Shown in pieces: positions 1 to 5,083 of a stretch of DNA of 5,083 nucleotides. A model generated the notes under the pieces. That model made no database searches. It saw only the letters and a list, made by a program, of their open reading frames with translations, and had not been told where the DNA came from. The first letter of the stretch is position 1, and every line of letters starts with the position of its first letter. Location: the NCBI GenBank assembly GCA_013824215.1, contig PNNM01000088.1, positions 1 through 5,083 on the forward strand, given 5' to 3'. The DNA comes from Coriobacteriaceae bacterium (lineage in GTDB: Bacteria > Actinomycetota > Coriobacteriia > Anaerosomatales > D1FN1-002). The position numbers and the translations under genes are program-made.

Positions 1-159
1 CGACAGGTCGATGTCGCCGAGTGCGCCTTCGATCTCGTCCTGGGTCAGGGTGCCCTTGCTCTTCCCCATCTTCACGAGGGTCTTGACCTCGGCGAGTTCG
101 AGCTCGGGGGCGGTCTTGGGATCGCCGACTGCCGGGCCGGCGGTGCGCGCCTTCGTCAC
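1..159 (-). CDS. rpoD: Primary RNA polymerase sigma factor, N-terminal fragment (region 1.1)
   Basis: This is the first 53 codons of the housekeeping sigma factor, which directs RNA polymerase to most promoters; the rest lies beyond the left edge. The reading frame opens with GTG at 159-157 and runs unbroken to base 1. After about 20 variable residues comes an acidic helix and then LVKMGKSKGTLTQDEIEGAL, a typical sigma-70 region 1.1 signature (helix, basic turn, G-x-L-T-x-D/E-E-I). Region 1.1 is the autoinhibitory N-terminal domain found in primary sigma factors. The GTG is chosen because it directly follows the dnaG stop, has a purine-rich site upstream, and the next start-like codons (Val29, Met31) would cut into region 1.1. 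The position after dnaG is the classical dnaG-rpoD order and supports the call. The DNA-binding regions 2 to 4 are not visible, so identity rests on region 1.1 and context. Some lineages would call it sigA. Confidence 0.88.
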   Translation of the reverse strand, partial: MTKARTAGPAVGDPKTAPELELAEVKTLVKMGKSKGTLTQDEIEGALGDIDLS

Positions 160-2010
160 CTAGTCGCTCTCTTCCTTGTGTTCTCTGGTCTCCCGGCCGC
201 GCCTCGACGCGTCCAGCTCCTTTTGGAGCGACGCGGCCTCACGGAACAGGCGGTCCTGCTCCTCGCGGTCGCGCTCCGGGTCCAACGTCTTCATCGCGGC
301 CCTTGCGGCCAGTATCCGACGCTCGAGGCCCGATTCCTTCAGTTTCGTCAACAATGCGCGCAGGGTTGAGCCCGCACTTTCGGAGACACCTCCGAGAAGA
401 GCCCCCGACAGCAACGCCGCCGCCTCGGGATCCGCTGCGGCGACCCGTCCCGCGATCTCCTCCTTGGCCGCTTCGCTGGAGAGTATCTCCTTCACGAGCC
501 GCTCGTAGACCGGGGATGCGAGGACTCCTTCGGAAAGCAACTCCCGTGCCTCGGCTCTGAGCTCGGGATACGTCGCCAGCATGCCGACCAGTTCACGGGC
601 CGCGCGCTCCTCCGGCAGCAGCGCCTCGGCCACCAGCGCCGACGCCGCGGCATCCTCTTCCTCGGGCTCGGGCACCCCGCCGAGGTCTGGCTTGGCCTTG
701 GCCGCCCGTCGCTGGACGTCACCCACGTGGACCTGCAGCCTGTCGGCCACGTAGTTCGCGTACTCGTGCTCCAGCATGGAACCCCGCACAGCCGCCAGCG
801 CGCCTGCGACGTGCGAGAGCGCGGCGGAGCGCCCCTCCATCGTGCCGAGGTCGTGCGAGGCGAGCCGCTCGTCGAGCACGAAGCGCAGCAGCGGCGTGGC
901 CGAGGCGATCACCTCGCGCATGGCGTCCGCGCCGCGCTCGGCGACCCAGTCCGCGGGATCCCTGCCCTCGGGGATCAGCGCGACGAGCATCTCGACCGAG
1001 CCTGGCGCGCCCGCGGCGACCGCGGCCCAGTCGACGAGCTCGGCGGCCCGCAGAGCGGCTCGCACGCCGGCCACGTCGCCGTCGAACAGGTAGACCACCT
1101 TGGCGTTGAAGCGCGACAGCAGACGCACGTGCTTCGGGGTGAGCGCGGTGCCCAGCGTGGCCACCGCGTTGCCGATGCCCGCTTCGTGGAGCGCGATCAC
1201 GTCGGTGTAGCCCTCCACGACGACAGCGATACCCGCGCGCACGATCTCGTTCTTGGCCGCATGGATCCCATACAGGTTCTGCGACTTGTGGAACACCGGC
1301 GTCTCCCCGGTGTTCAGGTACTTCGGGTGGCCCTCGCCGAGCACCCTGCCGCCGAAGCCGACCGCGTGTCCCTGCACGTCCACGATCGGGAACATGATCC
1401 GGTTGTAGAAGCGGTCCTTGGTCACGAACCGTCCCCCGCGGTCCTCGGGCAGAGCGAGGTTCGCGTCCTGCAGCTCTTGGTCGCGGAAGCCCTTCTCCCT
1501 CAGCGCCAGCACGAGCGCCTCGCCGCCCGGCGCGTACCCGAGCCGGAAGCGCTTCGCCACATCGAGTCCGAAACCGCGCGTCGCGAGGTAGTCCCGCGCT
1601 TTGACGGCGCCCTGTTGCTTAGAGGACACGAGTGCGCGGTGATAGAAGTCGACGGCCGCCTCGTTGGCCTGCAGCAGGCGGTTCTTGACGCCCCGGTCGA
1701 GACCGGAGCCCCCCTCCTCGCGGATCTCGATGCGGGCGCGCTCCGCGAGCACGCGGATCGCGTCGGGGAACTCGAGGTTCTCGGTGCGCATCAGGTACCC
1801 GAACGCGTCGCCGCCCGCTCCGCAGCCGAAGCAGTGGAACAGCTGGGTGGCGGGGTCCACCTTGAAAGACGGCGTCTTCTCGCTGTGGAAAGGGCAGTTG
1901 CCCCAGAGCAGACGCCCCTTCTTCTTCAGGATCACGGTCTCGGACACGAGCGCCGCGAGGTCGGTGGCCTCGCGCACGCGCTGGACGTCCTCGTCCGGTA
2001 TGCGGCCCAC
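160..2010 (-). CDS. dnaG: DNA primase DnaG
   Basis: DnaG makes the short RNA primers for lagging-strand synthesis at the replication fork, working with the replicative helicase. Numbering is from the GTG at 2010 (616 residues, normal for the family). The N-terminal CHC2 zinc-binding domain has C39, H42, C60 and C63. The RNA-polymerase core carries the RIMFPI motif (204-209) and PKYLN (229-233). The Toprim fold shows the catalytic glutamate in EGYTD (E266), TLGTALTP (286-293) and the metal-binding DGD (D310, D312). A Glu/Ala-rich linker at about 447-458 leads to a charged helical C-terminal region, the usual place for helicase binding. A GTG six bases upstream (2016) would add two residues, but it overlaps the GGAGG site. 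The start at 2010 has 5-base spacing and gives M-GRIPDE, as in other primases. The stop TAG abuts the rpoD start. No key residue is missing. Confidence 0.97.
   Translation of the reverse strand: MGRIPDEDVQRVREATDLAALVSETVILKKKGRLLWGNCPFHSEKTPSFKVDPATQLFHCFGCGAGGDAFGYLMRTENLEFPDAIRVLAERARIEIREEGGSGLDRGVKNRLLQANEAAVDFYHRALVSSKQQGAVKARDYLATRGFGLDVAKRFRLGYAPGGEALVLALREKGFRDQELQDANLALPEDRGGRFVTKDRFYNRIMFPIVDVQGHAVGFGGRVLGEGHPKYLNTGETPVFHKSQNLYGIHAAKNEIVRAGIAVVVEGYTDVIALHEAGIGNAVATLGTALTPKHVRLLSRFNAKVVYLFDGDVAGVRAALRAAELVDWAAVAAGAPGSVEMLVALIPEGRDPADWVAERGADAMREVIASATPLLRFVLDERLASHDLGTMEGRSAALSHVAGALAAVRGSMLEHEYANYVADRLQVHVGDVQRRAAKAKPDLGGVPEPEEEDAAASALVAEALLPEERAARELVGMLATYPELRAEARELLSEGVLASPVYERLVKEILSSEAAKEEIAGRVAAADPEAAALLSGALLGGVSESAGSTLRALLTKLKESGLERRILAARAAMKTLDPERDREEQDRLFREAASLQKELDASRRGRETREHKEESD
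171..177 (-). promoter_or_regulatory. Ribosome-binding site for rpoD, inside the dnaG end
   Basis: The minus strand reads AAGGAAG here, 11 bases before the GTG start of rpoD, and lies inside the last codons of dnaG. It is a moderate Shine-Dalgarno match with slightly long spacing. Because ribosomes finishing dnaG stop right at the rpoD start, re-initiation probably helps rpoD translation. Confidence 0.5.
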
Positions 2011-2015
2011 CGACA

Positions 2016-2021
2016 CCTCCC
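2016..2021 (-). promoter_or_regulatory. Ribosome-binding site that decides the dnaG start
   Basis: The minus strand reads GGGAGG, the end of a longer G-run (2016-2025). It lies 5 bases before the GTG at 2010-2008, which is good spacing. The other in-frame GTG at 2016-2014 shares a base with this site, so it could not use it. This favours the 616-residue form of DnaG. Confidence 0.7.
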
Positions 2022-2044
2022 CCCCGCCTTCTCCACAAAGCAGC

Positions 2045-2076
2045 GCTCCCGCGGACCGGAGACGGCCCGCGGGAGC
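2045..2076 (-). terminator. Strong GC-rich hairpin between hppA and dnaG, probable terminator or leader structure
   Basis: This is a 32-base inverted repeat with arms GCTCCCGCGG and CCGCGGGAGC and an inner CCG/CGG extension around a 4-base loop. As minus-strand RNA the inner junction is a G-U wobble, so the stem is a continuous 14 bp with a UCUC loop. As plus-strand RNA the same position is an A-C mismatch. It begins 48 bases after the hppA stop and ends 34 bases before the dnaG start codon. The bases after it (GCTGCTTTGTGG) hold only a three-T run, so it is not a textbook intrinsic terminator. It could end hppA transcription, partly attenuate read-through into dnaG, or fold in a dnaG leader. 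Confidence 0.6.
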
Positions 2077-2079
2077 ACC

Positions 2080-2085
2080 ATTCTA
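2080..2085 (-). promoter_or_regulatory. Weak -10-like element upstream of dnaG
   Basis: The minus strand reads TAGAAT, a 5 of 6 match to the TATAAT -10 consensus, in the hppA-dnaG gap. No TTGACA-like -35 is seen at 16 to 18 bases upstream, where the sequence is GC-rich (around GCTCCC). A start from here would fall inside the neighbouring hairpin. It is listed because dnaG-rpoD would be expected to have a promoter of its own if the hairpin ends hppA transcription, but the support is thin. Confidence 0.25.
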
Positions 2086-2124
2086 CCCGTACCTTCCGAC
2101 CAGGGAGCGTCGGCCGTTCGAGTG

Positions 2125-4230
2125 CTAGCCGCCGTGCACCCGAAGGAACAGCGGCACGAACACGAGCGACACGACGGTCATGAGCTTGATGAGGATGTTC
2201 ATGGCTGGCCCGGAGGTGTCCTTGAACGGATCGCCGACGGTGTCGCCGACGACCGCTGCCTTGTGGGCCTCGGAACCCTTGCCGCCGTGGACGCCGCCCT
2301 CGATGTACTTCTTGGCGTTGTCCCACGCGCCGCCCGCGTTGGCCATCATGATGGCGAGGAGGAAGCCGGAGACGACGGCGCCGGCGAGGAATCCGGCGAG
2401 GATCTCGAGGTTGACGATGCCGAGCAGGATCGGGATGGCGACCGCGAGCACGCCGGGGACGACCATCTCCTTGAGTGCGCCCTTCGTGGCGATGTCGACG
2501 CACTTCGCGTAGTCGGCGCGAGCGTTCGGATCGCCGGCGAGCAGGCCGGGGATCTCCTTGAACTGGCGACGGACCTCGCCGATCATCGCGAAGGCCGCGC
2601 GGCCGACCGCGTTCATGGTCAGCGCCGCGAACAGGAACGGCAGCATCGCGCCCAGGAACAGGCCGACGACGATGAGCGGGTTCTCGAGCGAGAGGTTCAG
2701 GGCCTTGTCGGCGGGAAGGCCGGCGTTCACCGTCACTCGGAAGGCCGTGAACAGGGCCAAGGCCGTCAGGCCTGCCGAGCCGATCGCGAAACCCTTGGCG
2801 ATTGCTGCCGTGGTGTTGCCCACCGAGTCGAGCGAGTCGGTGATCTTGCGGATGCTCGGGTCCATGTGCGCCATCTCGGCGATGCCGCCGGCGTTGTCGG
2901 CGACGGGGCCGTACGCGTCGACGCCGACCGTGATGGCCGTGATCGACAGCATGCCCAAGGCCGCCAGAGCGATGCCGTAGATGCCCGAGGTGTCCTGGCC
3001 GGGAACGGCCATGTTGCCCATCGTGTAGGCGCCCCAGATGCCAGCGGCGACCACGAGGATCGGCCCGACAGTGGAGATCATGCCAACGCCGAGGCCGGCG
3101 ATGATGTTGGTCGCCGGGCCGGTGAGGCTGGCAGAAGCGATGTCCTTGACCGGCTTGAAGTGGTCGGAGCAGTAGTACTCGGTGATCTGGCCGATGGCGA
3201 TGCCGGCGGCCAGGCCGGCCACGACGGAGCCGAAGTACCACAATCGGGCCATCTCGGTGCTCGAACCCCACCAGTAGAACAGCCCGAACATGGCGACGAC
3301 CTCGATGGCAGCCGCGACATAGGTGCCCATGTTGAGAGCGACGTGGAGCTTGCCGCCCTCCTTGGCGCGGACGGCGAACAGGCCGATGATCGAGGCGATG
3401 ACGCCGGCGCCCGCGATGAGCAGCGGTGTCACGACCCCGAAGAGCCGGTCCGCGGCCTCGATCGGGGTGTTGCCCACCCACAGGGTGAGCGCCAGCACGA
3501 TCGGCGCGAGCATCGAGCCGACGTAGGACTCGTACAGGTCGGCGCCCATGCCCGCGACGTCCCCCACGTTGTCGCCCACGTTGTCGGCGATGACGGCGGG
3601 GTTGCGGGGGTCGTCCTCGGGGATGCCGGCCTCGACCTTGCCGACCAGGTCGGCGCCCACGTCGGCTGCCTTCGTGTAGATGCCGCCACCGACACGCGCG
3701 AACAGCGCGATCGAGCTCGCGCCCATCGCGAAGCCGTTCACGATCTCAGGCTGCGGATCGCCGCCCAGGATCATGAAGATGACCCACAGGCCCAGGCCCA
3801 GAACGCCGAACGACGCGACGGTCAGGCCCATCGTCAGTCCCGAGCGGAACGCGACGTTGAGCGCACCGGCGATGCCCTTGGTGGCCGCTTGCGCGGTGCG
3901 CGTGTTCGCCCGAGTCGAGACGTACATGCCGATGAAGCCGGCCGTTGCGGAGAGCAGACCGCCGGTGATGAACGCCGCAGCGGTGAGAACGCCCTTGATC
4001 AGGCTGCCACCCGAGAAGCTCAGGACGGCGAAAACCCCGATCGCGAAGAAGATCAGCACCTTCCACTCGGCCTTCAGGAACGCCATCGCACCTTCCTGGA
4101 TGGCCTTCGAGATCTCCTGCATCTTCTCGTTGCCGGGGTCCTGCTTCAGGACCCACGTCCCCAAGAACGCAGCGACGCCGAGGCCGACTAGTGCGGCCAG
4201 CGGCGCCAACCATGCAACAGCTACATTCAT
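2125..4230 (-). CDS. hppA: Membrane-bound ion-pumping pyrophosphatase, K+-dependent type
   Basis: This integral membrane enzyme hydrolyses pyrophosphate and uses the energy to pump H+ and/or Na+ across the cytoplasmic membrane. The product is 701 residues, the normal bacterial length, hydrophobic throughout and consistent with the family's 16 membrane helices. Substrate and metal motifs are intact: GGGIYTKAADVGADLVGK (181-198), DDPRNPAVIADNVGDNVGD (206-224), GVDAYGPVADNAGG (436-449), NAGGAWDNAKKYIE (631-644) and GDTVGDPFKDTSGPA (662-676). In the GNTTAA motif (471-476) residue 475 is Ala and 478 is Ala; K+-independent enzymes have Lys at the first of these, so this one should need K+. The channel acid is E234, three residues after D231, as in the Na+ pump of Thermotoga, not seven as in plant H+ pumps. 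Start ATG at 4230 follows GGGAGG with 9-base spacing. It seems to be transcribed from its own promoter upstream. Confidence 0.98.
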   Translation of the reverse strand: MNVAVAWLAPLAALVGLGVAAFLGTWVLKQDPGNEKMQEISKAIQEGAMAFLKAEWKVLIFFAIGVFAVLSFSGGSLIKGVLTAAAFITGGLLSATAGFIGMYVSTRANTRTAQAATKGIAGALNVAFRSGLTMGLTVASFGVLGLGLWVIFMILGGDPQPEIVNGFAMGASSIALFARVGGGIYTKAADVGADLVGKVEAGIPEDDPRNPAVIADNVGDNVGDVAGMGADLYESYVGSMLAPIVLALTLWVGNTPIEAADRLFGVVTPLLIAGAGVIASIIGLFAVRAKEGGKLHVALNMGTYVAAAIEVVAMFGLFYWWGSSTEMARLWYFGSVVAGLAAGIAIGQITEYYCSDHFKPVKDIASASLTGPATNIIAGLGVGMISTVGPILVVAAGIWGAYTMGNMAVPGQDTSGIYGIALAALGMLSITAITVGVDAYGPVADNAGGIAEMAHMDPSIRKITDSLDSVGNTTAAIAKGFAIGSAGLTALALFTAFRVTVNAGLPADKALNLSLENPLIVVGLFLGAMLPFLFAALTMNAVGRAAFAMIGEVRRQFKEIPGLLAGDPNARADYAKCVDIATKGALKEMVVPGVLAVAIPILLGIVNLEILAGFLAGAVVSGFLLAIMMANAGGAWDNAKKYIEGGVHGGKGSEAHKAAVVGDTVGDPFKDTSGPAMNILIKLMTVVSLVFVPLFLRVHGG

Positions 4231-4239
4231 ATCCCGAAT

Positions 4240-4245
4240 CCTCCC
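4240..4245 (-). promoter_or_regulatory. Ribosome-binding site for hppA
   Basis: The minus strand reads GGGAGG, 9 bases before the ATG at 4230-4228. It is a strong Shine-Dalgarno match and confirms the chosen start. Confidence 0.8.
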
Positions 4246-4251
4246 GTTCCC

Positions 4252-4267
4252 AGCGTGTATTCACGCT
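4252..4267 (-). other. Small perfect hairpin at the predicted 5' end of hppA mRNA
   Basis: The minus strand reads AGCGTG-AATA-CACGCT, a 6-bp perfect stem with a 4-base loop, placed 21 bases before the hppA ATG and 6 bases before its ribosome-binding site. The promoter upstream predicts a transcript starting near 4267, so the stem would sit at the very 5' end of the mRNA. Such stems are known to protect transcripts from 5'-end-dependent decay. That role here is inference. The same palindrome could also be a repressor-binding site over the start of transcription. Confidence 0.45.
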
Positions 4268-4273
4268 TGCGCG

Positions 4274-4302
4274 ATGATATCCGAGCACCTGCGTGCGGGC
4301 AA
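4274..4302 (-). promoter_or_regulatory. Probable sigma70-type promoter for hppA
   Basis: On the minus strand the -35 element TTGCCC (4302-4297) and the -10 element TATCAT (4279-4274) are separated by exactly 17 bases. They match the consensus at 4 of 6 and 5 of 6 positions. The -10 stands out as AT-rich in a very GC-rich gap. The predicted start near 4267 would give a leader of about 37 bases before the hppA ATG. It implies that hppA can be transcribed independently of gmd. Confidence 0.6.
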
Positions 4303-4349
4303 CACGGCACGACCTCGCGCCCGACCTGCGCGGACGCGGCGGCCGGACG
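4303..4349. other. Gap after gmd with no clear terminator
   Basis: This is the remainder of the gmd-hppA gap. It is very GC-rich and shows no open frame of its own. One short inverted repeat (CGCGC at 4316-4320 and GCGCG at 4328-4332, 7-base loop) is present, but no T-run follows it on the minus strand. Termination after gmd is therefore either factor-dependent, uses this weak stem, or reads through into hppA. Confidence 0.3.
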
Positions 4350-5083
4350 CTATCCGCCCGCGGTCGGTCTCGCCACGCGCTCCATGTCGGCGTCGACCAT
4401 CATGCGAACGAGGTCCTCGAACAGAGTCTGGGGCGTCCACCCCAGCTTCTCGCGCGCCTTCGTCGGATCCCCCAGCAGCATGTCGACCTCGGCGGGCCTG
4501 TAGAAAGCGGGGTCCTCCACAACATGCTTCTCATAGTCCAAGCCGACGTGCTCGAACGCGACTCGGCAGAACTCGCGAACGGAATGCGCGTGCCCCATCG
4601 CGACCACGAAGTCGTCGGGCTCGTGATGCTGCAGCATCAGCCACATCGCGCGGGCGGAGTCGCCGGCGAAACCCCAGTCGCGCTTGGCCTCGAGGTTGCC
4701 CAACCGCAACTCGAACTGCAGGCCGTGCTTGATGCGCGCCACGCCGTCGGTGATCTTCCGCGTCACGAACCTCAAGCCCCGCCGCGGCGACTCGTGGTTG
4801 AAGAGGATCCCGTTGCTCGCGAACAGGCCGTACGACTCCCGGTAGTTGACGGTGATGAAGTACCCGTAGAGCTTGGCGACACCGTAGGGCGAGCGTGGGT
4901 GGAACGGTGTGAGCTCGGTCTGCGGGACCTCGCGCACCTTGCCGAACATCTCGGAGGTCGACGCCTGGTAGAAGCGCGTGTCGGGCTTGAGGCGCCGGAT
5001 GGCCTCGAGCCACCGCAGCGGGCCGAGCGCGTTGTACTCGGCTGTCAGGGCCGGCTGGGCGAACGATGTGGGCACGAAAGACT
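4350..5083 (-). CDS. gmd: GDP-mannose 4,6-dehydratase, C-terminal part (cut by window edge)
   Basis: Gmd is a cytoplasmic NADP-dependent short-chain dehydrogenase/reductase that converts GDP-mannose to GDP-4-keto-6-deoxymannose, the precursor of GDP-fucose, GDP-rhamnose and related sugars for surface glycans. The frame is open to the right edge. The GTG at 5075 is an internal Val in SFVPTSFAQP, not a start. By alignment from memory with the E. coli enzyme, roughly the first 90 residues, including the Rossmann glycine motif, are missing. Counting from that Val, the catalytic residues are present: T40 and E42 in STSEMFG, then Y64 and K68 in SPYGVAKLYG. Further family motifs are FNHESPRRG (92-100), KRDWGFAGD (131-139) and RPAEVDMLLGDPTKAREKLGW (193-213). 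The product ends with TAG at 4352-4350. It probably ends a nucleotide-sugar operon upstream. The link to hppA looks like simple neighbourhood. Confidence 0.95.
   Translation of the reverse strand, partial: SFVPTSFAQPALTAEYNALGPLRWLEAIRRLKPDTRFYQASTSEMFGKVREVPQTELTPFHPRSPYGVAKLYGYFITVNYRESYGLFASNGILFNHESPRRGLRFVTRKITDGVARIKHGLQFELRLGNLEAKRDWGFAGDSARAMWLMLQHHEPDDFVVAMGHAHSVREFCRVAFEHVGLDYEKHVVEDPAFYRPAEVDMLLGDPTKAREKLGWTPQTLFEDLVRMMVDADMERVARPTAGG

Noticed and set aside
1619..3481. A 620-codon minus-strand frame that overlaps hppA and dnaG in another phase.
   Set aside because: Its product is Arg/Gly/His-rich and shows no domain, while the overlapping frames encode intact conserved proteins. 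It is an out-of-phase shadow.
3563..3586. An exact 12-bp tandem repeat (CCCACGTTGTCG twice).
   Set aside because: It encodes the conserved DNVGDNVGD motif of membrane pyrophosphatases, so the repeat reflects protein conservation, not a mobile or regulatory repeat.
727..4191. A 1154-codon open frame on the plus strand, running antisense across much of dnaG and nearly all of hppA.
   Set aside because: It crosses two well-conserved genes and their gap, and its product is low-complexity (rich in Arg, Asp, Gly, His, Val) with no recognisable domain. Long antisense frames are expected in GC-rich DNA, where stop codons are rare opposite real coding frames.
4316..4332. Inverted repeat CGCGC/GCGCG after gmd as a terminator.
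   Set aside because: The stem is only 5 bp with no T-run on the minus strand, and short repeats like this are common by chance in such GC-rich sequence.
3680..4732. A 350-codon plus-strand frame spanning the hppA start, the gap and gmd.
   Set aside because: It runs antisense to conserved genes, has an Arg/Pro/Ala-rich composition with no motif, and would cover the hppA promoter. It is best explained by GC bias.
5073..5075. GTG as a possible start of a complete 241-residue dehydratase.
   Set aside because: The frame stays open upstream with Ser-Phe before this Val, matching the family motif SFV, and the cofactor-binding N-terminus would be missing. The gene simply runs off the window.

Overview
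The window is GC-rich DNA with four genes, all on the minus strand. In the direction of transcription they are the 3' part of gmd (cut by the right edge), hppA, dnaG, and the first 53 codons of rpoD (cut by the left edge). Three features point to a bacterium of the actinobacterial type: strong GC bias, GTG starts for dnaG and rpoD, and a DnaG/primary-sigma pair with an actinobacterial-looking sigma region 1.1. The membrane pyrophosphatase is of the K+-dependent type, which would suit an anaerobic or energy-limited lineage such as a deep-branching Coriobacteriia-like group. That placement is an inference from gene style, not from a phylogeny.

Layout. At 4350-5083 lies the catalytic and C-terminal part of GDP-mannose 4,6-dehydratase. 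The 119-bp gap at 4231-4349 holds a credible sigma70-type promoter (-35 TTGCCC, 17-bp spacer, -10 TATCAT). Its predicted start falls on a small perfect hairpin, which is followed by a GGGAGG ribosome-binding site for hppA. At 2125-4230 is hppA, a complete 701-residue ion-pumping membrane pyrophosphatase. The gap of about 110 bp at 2011-2124 holds a strong 14-bp hairpin that is better paired as minus-strand RNA, a weak -10-like element, and the dnaG ribosome-binding site. At 160-2010 is complete DNA primase. At 1-159 is the start of the primary sigma factor. Its GTG directly follows the dnaG TAG stop and is in the same reading frame.

How the genes work together. dnaG and rpoD form the core of the classical macromolecular-synthesis arrangement, joining replication priming to housekeeping transcription, and they are almost certainly co-transcribed. 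hppA appears to have its own promoter; it recovers energy from the pyrophosphate released by biosynthesis, including nucleic-acid synthesis, but a functional link to dnaG is not shown. gmd belongs to GDP-deoxysugar synthesis for surface polysaccharide and probably ends an operon that begins outside the window.

I found no previously undescribed system. The region reads as conserved core genome. The points worth a second look are the single in-frame stop between dnaG and rpoD, the residues that set cation use in the pyrophosphatase, and the two intergenic hairpins.
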